Origin: Apodospora peruviana
Lineage: Eukaryota > Ascomycota > Sordariomycetes > Sordariales > Lasiosphaeriaceae
Length of the DNA stretch: 14,427 bases
NCBI GenBank assembly: GCA_033439685.1
Contig: JAUEDM010000028.1
Coordinates: 1-14,427, forward strand
Reading direction: 5' to 3'
The notes under the pieces are model-generated. The model was not told the origin of the DNA. It saw only the letters and a program-made list of their open reading frames with translations, and made no database searches. The translations under genes were made by a program, and so were the position numbers. How positions within the stretch are numbered: the first letter of the stretch is position 1; every line of letters starts with the position of its first letter. Positions 1 through 7,339 of the stretch are shown piece after piece.

Positions 1-1
1 C

Positions 2-97
2 GCCGCGAAGAAGAACGAGGAAGCCAAAGTACGCAAGGACGACACGAAGGACGGGAAAGATGGAAGTGGAGACACCAGGCAGGTCCAGAACAAGTGA
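2..97 (+). CDS. 3' end of an unidentified Lys/Asp-rich protein (partial)
   Basis: The reading frame is open from the left edge and ends in TGA at 95-97. It gives about 31 residues rich in Lys, Asp and Glu and ends in QVQNK. This is a typical hydrophilic, probably disordered, C-terminal tail. Third positions are mostly G or C (GCG AAG AAG AAC GAG ... GAC GAC ACG AAG GAC), as in the other genes here. A second frame (from base 1, ending at 108) is also open but has poorer codon use. A possible poly(A) signal AATAAA follows at 298-303. No domain is visible, so the function cannot be named. The gene body lies outside the window. Confidence 0.45.
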   Translation, partial: AAKKNEEAKVRKDDTKDGKDGSGDTRQVQNK

Positions 98-1289
98 ACA
101 TTCCATGATCGGGCGAGCTGTATGCTCGGGAAGAAAGAGTGTGGCCGCCAGGGCCACCAGAATGGGCCATAGATTCTTGGGCCCAGATTCGGCTCTGAAT
201 GTATGATATAGACGTCGGGTGGTGAGGGATGTCGTCTCCTTTTCCTAGACAAAGTGGGTAGGATGAATCAAGCAGACAAGTGAGAAAAAAGCAAAGAAAT
301 AAAGTGCATTTATCACACCATGCTCAACGACTAGAAGGCGGCCGAGACAGGTAATTTAACACTTTGGTGGTAAGTATTAGACAGAATCCTGAGGAAGGCG
401 TATACCAAGTAGACTCGATGGTGATGACCATCGTGTAGTATGGCCGTTATGGAAAGAGGAAATTCATCAGATACAATAGTCCTCCTATTGCCTCATTATC
501 AAGTATTCGTTTATTACAGTAATATGCTGCTAGAAATAGAATATCTCGCGAAAGTGAAGCCTACTATCAGACTTTATTCCTTCCCTGGTTCCATAATCTA
601 GCAAACCTTAAGCAAGTACTGCTACCTGAGCCATCCAGGACTTGGACCGACGCTGTTATGTATGCTGTATTGTTCTCCTGAGTGGCCTATGTTCGTTAAG
701 CTTTCCCTTTGCCGCTTTTGTAGAGTAAAATGGTGATATGAAGCCGTTTAGTCCAGATGGATGTGTTATATCCTCGACCTCAACAAGGATGGGTTTTCTG
801 CCTGTCCGAGTGGAGGCGAGGCTGAGAGGTGGGACGGTCGGTCGAAGGTGGTTCGTTCGACAATGGCAGTCGAGGTGTTTTGAAATTGTTTTCAAGGTCG
901 CGGACGAGTGATATCATTGTTTACTAACAGTCCTAAGCTTTCCGACGTTGTTTACTTCCATATGTCGGTCGTTTCTCTGTTAGCAAACACAGAAAGATAC
1001 GGGCAGGCAGGCAGGCAGGCTTTCTCAGTTCTCTGCTTCCTGCCTGCTGCCCTAGGTGCTGCCCTCGCTGCAGCGCCCTGCCCTACTACCATTCTGCCGC
1101 ATACCCGCCGACGCTCCTCCCATTCCTGGACTTCTGAAGACCCCTCTGTCTTCTCAGAGCCCCACTCTCGTGAGCCCGGGCCCCTCCCGTTCAGGTCAGG
1201 TATAATTCCCGTCGCCCGACCGTCCTCTTCCTTCTTCCTCCAATCAAACAATAACATTGCGACCCAGCTGTAAGTATATCCTTCCGCCC
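98..1289. other. Gene-free stretch with presumed promoter/leader of the 2350 gene
   Basis: No reading frame here has fungal-like codon use. The first part (98-900) is unremarkable apart from AATAAA at 298-303. From about 1020 the plus strand becomes pyrimidine-rich, as in many fungal promoters and 5' leaders. There is a CT-rich run at 1221-1240, a CCAAT pentamer at 1240-1244, and a perfect donor-like GTAAGT at 1270-1275 just before the poly-C tract. I infer that transcription of the coiled-coil gene at 2350 could start in this area, but no start site can be fixed from sequence alone. Confidence 0.35.
1002..1020. repeat. GGCA tetranucleotide microsatellite
   Basis: Four full GGCA units followed by GGC. 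It is a short tandem repeat in non-coding DNA with no visible function. Confidence 0.9.
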
Positions 1290-1571
<282 letters not shown>

Positions 1572-1937
1572 ACCCCTTCTGCAAGGCTTTCGCTTTGATC
1601 CAGCATCAACATGATCACCGTTCTACTCAAGCATCTTCTTTCTTTTCTTCTCGTCAGCCAGGCGCCTGCAGTCCTCTTTGATTTCTCCTCAGACCTCAAC
1701 CATTCTGAGTTTTGATGTCCCGAGATCCTATTTCCATTTTCACCACCAAATTAGTTTTTGGTTCTCTTCTCCTTCCTCATAACCGCACTCTGCACTTCTG
1801 CTACATTGTCTTGCCACCCAGGGCTGTGACATTTTTACTTTGGGTTTTGTTTTCCAACTTTCACTCCGATATTATTCGCATATTTCACGCGCTATTCTTC
1901 TCATACAAGTCTGCCGGGATTCAAAGACGTTCGCGTC

Positions 1938-2117
1938 ATATTTTACAAGGCCCGGTCAAGATAGGAAAACACTGTTGTGCCGAACACAGAACCTGATATT
2001 CATTTTACAAAGGGCGCATTCTCAATCTCCACCATAGGCGCCTGAGTAAAATAAATATCAGTGATATGTTGCAGGTACAACGGGGCTTTCCTTTACATAC
2101 AGGGCCTTGTAAAGTAT
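1938..2117. repeat. Nested inverted repeats (foldback structure)
   Basis: The outer arms are 1938-1953 and 2102-2117. Twelve bases pair perfectly (TTTACAAGGCCC with GGGCCTTGTAAA), and the pairing extends to 16 with one G-T pair. Inside lies a second imperfect inverted repeat, about 1993-2017 against 2037-2061, built on CTGATATT-ATTTTAC. The same ATTTTAC core recurs at 1941, 2002 and 2151 and, inverted, around 2047. The segment could fold as RNA in the 5' leader of the 2350 gene or as a DNA cruciform, or it may be a relic of a small foldback element. No target-site duplication is evident to me. Confidence 0.6.
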
Positions 2118-2344
2118 ATGTACTAACGTTTTCAATCCTGGCAGAGGTGTATTTTACTTGGCAGGATCCAGACTCACAGCTTACTAACAATTGGCAGATC
2201 ACTCGCCACCAACTGTCACCAGTCAGAACCACCGCCAGCCAGAACTTAAACAAGAGCTGGTAAGAGTCTATCAATCCCTAGGTATCTTCGAGCACCCGCA
2301 CTGGTAGAAACGCACAACTAACATTACATACCAAGAGAAAGCAG
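2075..2344 (+). other. Intron-like signals in the 5' leader of the coiled-coil gene
   Basis: Three strong branch-site motifs, each followed by an acceptor, lie just before the ATG at 2350: TACTAAC at 2121-2127 with CAG at 2142-2144, TACTAAC at 2182-2188 with CAG at 2195-2197, and AACTAAC at 2316-2322 with CAG at 2342-2344. Plausible donors are GTACAA at 2075 and GTAAGA at 2260. The best candidate is 2260-2344 (85 nt), which would splice five bases before the start codon. Introns in 5' leaders are common in filamentous ascomycetes. The exact pairing of sites is inference. Confidence 0.4.
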
Positions 2345-2349
2345 CCGCA

Positions 2350-2985
2350 ATGAGCGCCTTCAACACCCCCTTCCTCGGCACCCTGAAGCAGGATTTCGAT
2401 ACCAAGGCCCAGGAGGAAAAGCTCAAGGTCGAGGCCGACCTCGAGACGGCCAACATCAAGATCACAGATCTTCAGGCGGCTCTGAAGGCCACCAAAGCCA
2501 ATGCCGAGGCCGAAGTCGAGGACGCCAACGATCAGGCCACGGACCTGAAGGAGGCTCTGAAGGAATCCAACGCCAACGCCAAGAAGTACCAGGATGACCG
2601 AGACAAAGCGGAGGCCATGCTGCTCAGCTACGAGAACAAGGGCCAGGCTGTCCTGGCACACTACCAGTCCATTATCGACGACCTCAACGTCAAGCTAGCC
2701 ACCGCCAATCAAGAGCTAGCCAACAAGGACGAGGCGTTTGAGAAGCTGGTCAACAGGAAGAAGGCCGAGTTCGAGGAGGAGCTGGAGTACTACAAGAAGC
2801 AGGCCGAGGTGCACCAGTACAAGCTCGACTCGTACCGCGAGGTCAACAACGACAATGCTATCATGTTGGCCAAGCTCTACGACGAGCTGAGCTGGATGGA
2901 TATATCCCACCAGAAGAAGATGGATGCCTCAAGAACAAGCTGCGGGACCTTGTATACACGAAGACGCGCTGCTCAAATTGTTTAA
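2350..2985 (+). CDS. Coiled-coil protein of unknown function, 3' end probably frameshifted
   Basis: As read, 211 residues from an ATG in good context (CCGCAATGA). From about residue 10 to 185 the protein is an almost unbroken alpha-helical heptad pattern rich in Ala, Lys, Glu and Leu, with no signal peptide or membrane segment. Codon third positions are strongly G/C up to about 2926. After that the annotated frame loses the bias and gives a Ser/Arg tail. The frame one base earlier instead continues the heptads (LKNKLRDLVYTK) with G/C-rich third positions and stops at 3030-3032, which would give about 227 residues. One missing C at about 2927 would explain this. I do not recognise a family; low-complexity coils match many proteins spuriously. 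A scaffold or structural role is only a guess. Confidence 0.75.
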   Translation: MSAFNTPFLGTLKQDFDTKAQEEKLKVEADLETANIKITDLQAALKATKANAEAEVEDANDQATDLKEALKESNANAKKYQDDRDKAEAMLLSYENKGQAVLAHYQSIIDDLNVKLATANQELANKDEAFEKLVNRKKAEFEEELEYYKKQAEVHQYKLDSYREVNNDNAIMLAKLYDELSWMDISHQKKMDASRTSCGTLYTRRRAAQIV

Positions 2986-3032
2986 GACGGATTAAGTGGA
3001 GGGAATATTTTGCTCCTGAGCAGGGTGTCTAA

Positions 3033-3868
3033 ATGTTGATATGAGCCCAGATAGGGCTGATTAGCTGGGCGTTTTAGGTGTTTATACCCCTCTTCCTACC
3101 CTTGAGAAATTTCATCCGTTCTCCCTCGTTATATGATGATTTGTGACGGTGAATACGTGAATGTCGAGAAGACAGAGGGTTCTGCCTTCAGAACGAGGCG
3201 TGATATTGCGAACAGTGATCCCTTTCTGTGTTTCCGGCTTAGCGTAACCCAGTGGGATGGCCAACCACAATATATAGAAGCAGGAGAGCCGCGCAGAATA
3301 TCAAATGCCTTAGGTATTCAATAATAATTGTGAAGGAGCTCCCCCGTGGGTATATGAGACGTGCCACATACACGAAGGGCAAGTGATAAAACTGCAGGCC
3401 GTGCAAGCAGTTCAACACCATACCCACATGACAGGAGAGCCGTCTGGTCTAGCCACCATCTTACGCATACATGAACCATTTTGTTTGGGAATGTCGGATA
3501 GATTCTGGAATGGACAACATCTTGTCCTCGTGAGATGTTTCTAGGCGTCTAATTGGTTCAGGGTAGATATGGCCGGCTCGGGGCTGGGAGGTGACCTGCG
3601 AATCCCCTGGCATGCTTAGTGTCAATAGAGGCCCATCGACACCCCATGAACAGCCAGCCCGCTGCATGATTACAAAAGAGTCCTATTCACGATTTTGAGC
3701 ATGCAATTCAAACACGAATAAAGTGACGAGAATAGGTGCAGCCAAAGCCCATTTCATTATGTAAATATGTACTCCTGGGAACAACCCCAGGCCCAAATAA
3801 AACCATAACCAGGCAGTTATTTCTTGATCCAACGCCTACGCTTGTACGAAGAAATCCGAGTCCCCCAA
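3033..3868. other. Intergenic region, nothing identified
   Basis: Short reading frames on both strands lack codon bias, introns or recognisable motifs. There is no tRNA-like cloverleaf and no clear repeat. It presumably holds the 3' end of the coiled-coil transcript and the 3' flank of the minus-strand relic at 3869. Confidence 0.5.
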
Positions 3869-4141
3869 TTATTCAACATTGAGTTTGCTGGCCGCCAATT
3901 CCGCGTAGATGGCCGCGGTGGTGGCGATGCTGCGGGCAAGCTTCTGTTGCAGGGTTTTGATTTTCAGCTTGCTTGCGGCCAAGTTCTTCTTCAGGGCCGC
4001 CTCCCTGTCCTTGCTCGCGGCCTACTTCTCCTTCATGGCCTTCGCCCTGTATTTGCTAGCGGCCATACCGGCGGCGAGAAGCCGCTCGGTTGCCCAAAGC
4101 TTACGCTTCAGACGGCGGATTTCGATCGACTCGGAGGAGGA
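3869..4141 (-). pseudogene. Coiled-coil reading frame interrupted by an in-frame TAG
   Basis: The minus strand is open from 4141 down to TAA at 3869-3871, except for one TAG at 4022-4024. Codons on both sides of the stop are strongly G/C-ending (AAG, GCC, CTG, AGC, GAG), so this frame is or was coding. The longer plus-strand frames over it are shadows. The product is an Ala/Lys-rich helix with repeated AASK/LAASK units on both sides of the stop. The frame begins just after a stop at 4142-4144 inside CCAACCTAG, which could be a 3' splice acceptor, so a 5' exon may be missing; no ATG-led first exon is convincing. CAG or AAG changed to TAG would fit. It resembles the 2350 protein in style only; homology is not shown. 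Confidence 0.5.
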
Positions 4142-4373
4142 CTAGGTTGGTGCATACTAACTGATTAGCAGACGCTTTTTGAATAAATGTGAATGGGTGC
4201 ATGCTTGGGGGCTCGCTTTACTGTAGGGGTGCAGGGTAGCGGGTAGGTAGTGGCCCGAGGGCTGGCTGGCCGCAGCATGGGGACTGAACCTGACTGACTG
4301 GGAGAGAGAGTGCATGCCTAAGGCCGGACCTCAAGCCCAGGCCTCGAGGGGGGATGGGAGGGTGCGCAGGTGG

Positions 4374-4378
4374 TATAT
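4374..4378 (+). promoter_or_regulatory. TATA element of the U6 gene
   Basis: TATAT lies about 30 nt before the inferred U6 5' end (about 4405). This is the usual place for the TATA box that directs TFIIIB and RNA polymerase III at fungal U6 genes. Confidence 0.7.
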
Positions 4379-4426
4379 GTAGAAGGTCCGCAACCTACCC
4401 TTTCAGCCTTCGGGCATTTGGTCAAT

Positions 4427-4485
4427 GTAAGTTGCGCGTCACTCCTAGAAACTAAATGTCCCCACATATACTAACATCTTCACAG
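4427..4485 (+). other. Spliceosomal (mRNA-type) intron inside U6
   Basis: The 59-nt insertion has a perfect donor GTAAGT (4427-4432), a perfect branch site TACTAAC (4469-4475) and the acceptor CACAG (4481-4485). It interrupts U6 ten bases before the ACAGAGA box. Introns in U6 are established for Schizosaccharomyces pombe and some other fungi; they are usually explained by reverse splicing of an intron into U6 within the spliceosome. Confidence 0.93.
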
Positions 4486-4559
4486 TTGAAACGATACAGA
4501 GAAGATTAGCATGGCCCCTGCACTAAGGATGACACGCTATACAAAGAGAAGCTAAACAA

Positions 4560-4566
4560 TTTTTTT
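4560..4566 (+). terminator. RNA polymerase III terminator of U6
   Basis: Seven consecutive T residues follow the end of U6 (AAGCTAAACAA), the standard Pol III stop signal. Confidence 0.9.
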
Positions 4567-4708
4567 GCCCTTTTCTTGCACTGCATGCTGGGTTTCTTCC
4601 TTCCCTGTACCCAGCGCAGCTTGCTCATTTGATTGTTATGGATGATTGCGAAGCTGCTGTCCTTCCTGAGGCTTTATCCGTCCGGTGCGTTGTGGTCAGG
4701 AGGGCGCG

Positions 4709-4717
4709 GGTTCGAGT
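4709..4717 (+). promoter_or_regulatory. Candidate downstream box B of U6
   Basis: GGTTCGAGT matches the first nine positions of the TFIIIC box B consensus GGTTCGANTCC; the next two bases are GT, not CC. It lies about 143 bp after the T7 terminator. In Saccharomyces cerevisiae SNR6 an essential box B sits at a similar distance downstream. The site is not part of a tRNA, because the surrounding bases do not form an acceptor stem or a proper T arm. Confidence 0.5.
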
Positions 4718-4937
4718 GTGTGCACCACCGTATTTTTTTCTTTTGGCGACATTCTTTGGATTTTCACACCCCAACACCCCCTTGTATTGATGAGCTGCTC
4801 AAACACAGTCTTGTGAACTTTGAGAATCATTAACATGGACCTTATATTTACTGCAAATCATCTGACGATCATATCTGTCCTCACTTTTTCCATCATCTCG
4901 TGATGATTCTCTTTCTGGCTTGAGACGCCATGCCAAG

Positions 4938-4977
4938 CCACCAACTTACAGCCTCGCGTAAAGGATGAAGTTGGTGG
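4938..4977. repeat. Perfect 10-bp inverted repeat with 20-nt spacer
   Basis: CCACCAACTT (4938-4947) and AAGTTGGTGG (4968-4977) are exact complements, and a G-T pair extends the stem by one. It could form a hairpin in RNA or be bound by a dimeric protein. It lies between the U6 gene and the 5746 gene, with no associated T run to suggest a terminator. Confidence 0.75.
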
Positions 4978-5745
4978 TCTTGTCAGCCCCCACGCTCCAC
5001 TGTTAGTGAGCAGCAGAATTGTGCCACAAATGCCGAAAGAAAGGTGACAGCTGGGGTAAGACCCTCCCTGTCAACCTATCTCCGACCTCGGGGCAAGCTG
5101 ATTTATCCGCGCGATCCCTGCCTTGCGGAGAGAATATGGGAGAATTGGAGAAACGCTCCGTCTTGCAGTGGATCAATGTGCTGAAAGCTGGAGTTCTCCC
5201 TCAAGGTTTACTGTGGAACTGTGGATGACGCAGGAGCCACGACCCATGGATTTGCTCAGTCAGGTGGATGTAAACAACAGTCTTGTCCCGACTGAGAATG
5301 CTTGGAACTTTGACAATCATCGCAGAGTCAATTTTTTTTTTTTCTTTCTTTTAGCGCTTGGCGTTTTTTTGGTGCTTTTATCGTTGTTTTTTTTTCTTGT
5401 TGCGACGTCCATCACTGTAGCTGCAATTCACCCCCTGTCCGGCGTCAGACCTCCTCCTGTCTGTCTTACTGGGTGAAATGATTATCTCCGTCTCCGGAGC
5501 TGCCAATCGCGTCTTGTCTTCGGCCTCCCTCTACGTGCCGTGTCCGGTGCTTCCTATCTTGGCCTACGTCCATTTTGCTTTGCGGGAGTAGGATTGACCC
5601 TTCGTGGAGGGCAACAGAAAGGGAATTCGAGATGAAGGACGGTGGATTGGATGGGTTGGAACCTCTTTCCCTCCCCGTTCCCCCTCTCGCCAAACCACAG
5701 CAGCTCGCGAGCGCTATCGCGACAGCACCACCACCGCCGCCGAAA

Positions 5746-6655
5746 ATGGCGACGATACCGGCAGGTGACGGAAAGCAGAAAGAGGCAAGGATATGGAACA
5801 CCAAGAACCTCTCCATGCGCGTGGCCGCCGACGCAATCAGCGCTGCCTCGGCCGCCGTTCTCGTCGCTCCTATAATATCTATCATTGATCGGTACGTGTA
5901 CCCGTCCCTACCTACTCTTCCCATTCTCTCCCATAACCCACAACTAACAGTTGCCGTACAGCTCAATAATGGAAAACGCCTCAGGCCGACGCTCCCTCGG
6001 CGCTTCCTTGCGCGCCTCCCTCCGTTCCCTCCTCCTGCGCCCGCACCACCTCGTCCTCTCCAAGCCGTTCGCGCTCATCTTCATGCTCTACGGCGGCACC
6101 TACCTGACTGCCAACACGCTCGACACGGTCACCTCGACGGTCCAGAACCGGCCCGCGACCCACGTCACGTCTGGCACGGCCAAGTTCGCCTCGTCCTCGG
6201 CCGCCAACATCGGGTTATGCATCTACAAGGACCAAGTCTTCGTCCGCATGTTCGGTCCTCCGGGCGTGGTGCCTAGGCCGGTCGCGATGCCGTCGTACCT
6301 CTTGTTCGCCGCGCGCGACTGCATGACCATCTTTGCGTCGTTCAATGTGCCCAGCTTGCTGGGTCCGGTCCTGACGAAGCATGTGAGCGACAAGATACAG
6401 AAATATGCGTCGGGCCAGACTCTCGCGCAGTTCGCGGCGCCCGCGGCGGTGCAGCTGGCCAGTACGCCAGTCCACTTATTAGGTCTGGACATTTATAATA
6501 GACCGCTCACGAGCTGGCGGGACCGGTGGGTGGCCGTCAAGAAGAACTGGGCCGTCAGCACGGCGGCGCGGATATGCAGGATCGTGCCGGCGTTTGGCGT
6601 CGGCGGCGTGGTCAACTATAAGATGAGGAGCGGGTTGATGGAGAAGCTGGCGTGA
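5746..6655 (+). CDS. Conserved fungal membrane protein, probably mitochondrial
   Basis: Exons 5746-5891 and 5962-6655 give 279 residues. The 70-nt intron has donor GTACGT, branch ACTAAC and acceptor TACAG. An earlier acceptor at 5950 would bring an immediate stop. The start is chosen for its strong context (AAAATGG); an in-frame ATG at 5632 would add 38 Pro-rich residues. Hydrophobic stretches lie near residues 27-47 and 83-102, with weaker ones around 155-180 and 205-222. Small/polar helices and recurring motifs such as LLGLDIYNRP and IVPAFGVGG are visible. From memory this resembles a fungal family of mitochondrial membrane proteins of unknown role, perhaps related to yeast YIL077C, but that link is tentative. 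Codon use is strongly G/C-ending throughout. It converges on VPS36. Confidence 0.88.
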
Positions 6656-6662
6656 AAGTCGT

Positions 6663-6680
6663 CAATCTCAATTGAGATTG
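6663..6680. repeat. 18-nt perfect palindrome in the 3' UTR
   Basis: CAATCTCAATTGAGATTG reads the same on both strands and starts eight bases after the stop codon of the 5746 gene. As RNA it can form a 7-bp hairpin with a 4-nt loop; as DNA it is a symmetric protein-binding site candidate. Its function is unknown. Confidence 0.8.
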
Positions 6681-7339
6681 GCAGATCCGGCTGGCTTTAT
6701 CTCTCTTCAACGTTACGACAGCTGACAGCTGGGAAGCACCTTCAACACACCCGGGCTTGGTAATCACGAGCCCTTCTCACGATGATGATGTTTGATTCAT
6801 GTTCTGCTTAAAATCTGGCGTTAAGGTCAATACGCACGCATGACGGGCGATTGCTATTTTCTTTCTTGTTTTGCGTTTCTCTGTTCTGATACCACACGAG
6901 ATGATCCAGCGTTTCTGGTTGTGTATTATTCATTTTTGTTATTGACATACCGAAAGGTCAGGACTCACCTCCCCTCTTGTGCGCGCGCTATGGCTGTATA
7001 ACTTCAACATATCAATCATAGACTTATAGATGGATAGACAGAACCGAATAACGGCCGGGTAATGGGTAATTTACGCTGTTAATGGAAAGCAACTGTTCTC
7101 GATCTCGTCCTTATGTCTAATGTCTGGACCTCCGGGGCTTGATGGGACAGCCCGAGATATTTTTGTCAACACATGCAAAGGTCAGCACTGTGAAGGACTT
7201 GGATACTATCATGATTCATAACATGTATATCTATTCCCAGAGCTATAGGCAAGGTATCATCCATCTACCAAACAAAGAGTCATCCTACGTCTCTACCTAG
7301 ACTCCAGAACCGCGCAACCAACCGACCAGCAGCAAGGAA
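6681..7339. other. Intergenic region between convergent genes
   Basis: About 660 bases with no coding signal separate the stop codons of the 5746 gene (+) and VPS36 (-). It must hold both 3' UTRs and cleavage sites. There is a small direct repeat, GACAGCTGACAGCTG, at about 6718-6732. No canonical AATAAA stands out on either strand, which is common in fungi. Confidence 0.5.

Larger units (their letters stand above)
4405..4566 (+). ncRNA. U6: U6 spliceosomal snRNA gene, intron-containing
   Basis: U6 is the catalytic core RNA of the spliceosome, transcribed by RNA polymerase III. The 5' stem-loop GCC-TTCG-GGC is at 4406-4415, followed by TTTGGTCAAT. After an intron (4427-4485) the invariant core resumes as TTGAAACGATACAGAGAAGA. 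ACAGAGA, which pairs with the 5' splice site, is at 4496-4502. The AGC catalytic triad is at 4508-4510. The U4-pairing and internal stem-loop region ATGGCCCCTGCACTAAGGAT follows. The gene ends in a run of seven T. The spliced RNA is roughly 100 nt, the normal size. Exon joining restores the expected GGTCAA/TTGAAACG context, so the gene appears intact. The exact 5' end is approximate. Confidence 0.95.
4567..5745. other. Intergenic region with T-rich tracts before the 5746 gene
   Basis: No convincing coding frame. Besides the box B candidate and the hairpin at 4938 it holds two related short segments (4801-4830 and 5272-5320) and a T-rich plus strand from about 5332 to 5400, including a 12-T run at 5332-5343. 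Pyrimidine tracts of this kind are common in fungal promoters and leaders, so the last 400 bases probably drive the gene at 5746. No defined transcription-factor site is claimed. Confidence 0.45.

Noticed and set aside
3824..4168. Plus-strand frames of 114 and 78 codons
   Set aside because: They are shadows of the minus-strand coiled-coil frame, which has the codon bias.
4633..4833. Possible tRNA around GGTTCGAGT
   Set aside because: The bases on either side do not form a 7-bp acceptor stem, a proper T stem or an anticodon arm; a Pol III box B is the better reading.
4890..5100. Box C/D snoRNA suggested by GTGATGA near 4899
   Set aside because: No D box CTGA at the usual distance and no terminal stem were found.
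5019..5228. Small frame starting with a CHKC zinc-knuckle-like motif
   Set aside because: The spacing does not fit CCHC or other known fingers, and codon use is not fungal-like.
5123..5476. 117-codon frame with a Phe/Leu-rich segment
   Set aside because: The hydrophobic stretch is just the T-rich promoter tract translated.
5951..6655. Single-exon start for the membrane protein within the intron
   Set aside because: The upstream exon 5746-5891 joins in frame through a canonical intron and supplies a better start.
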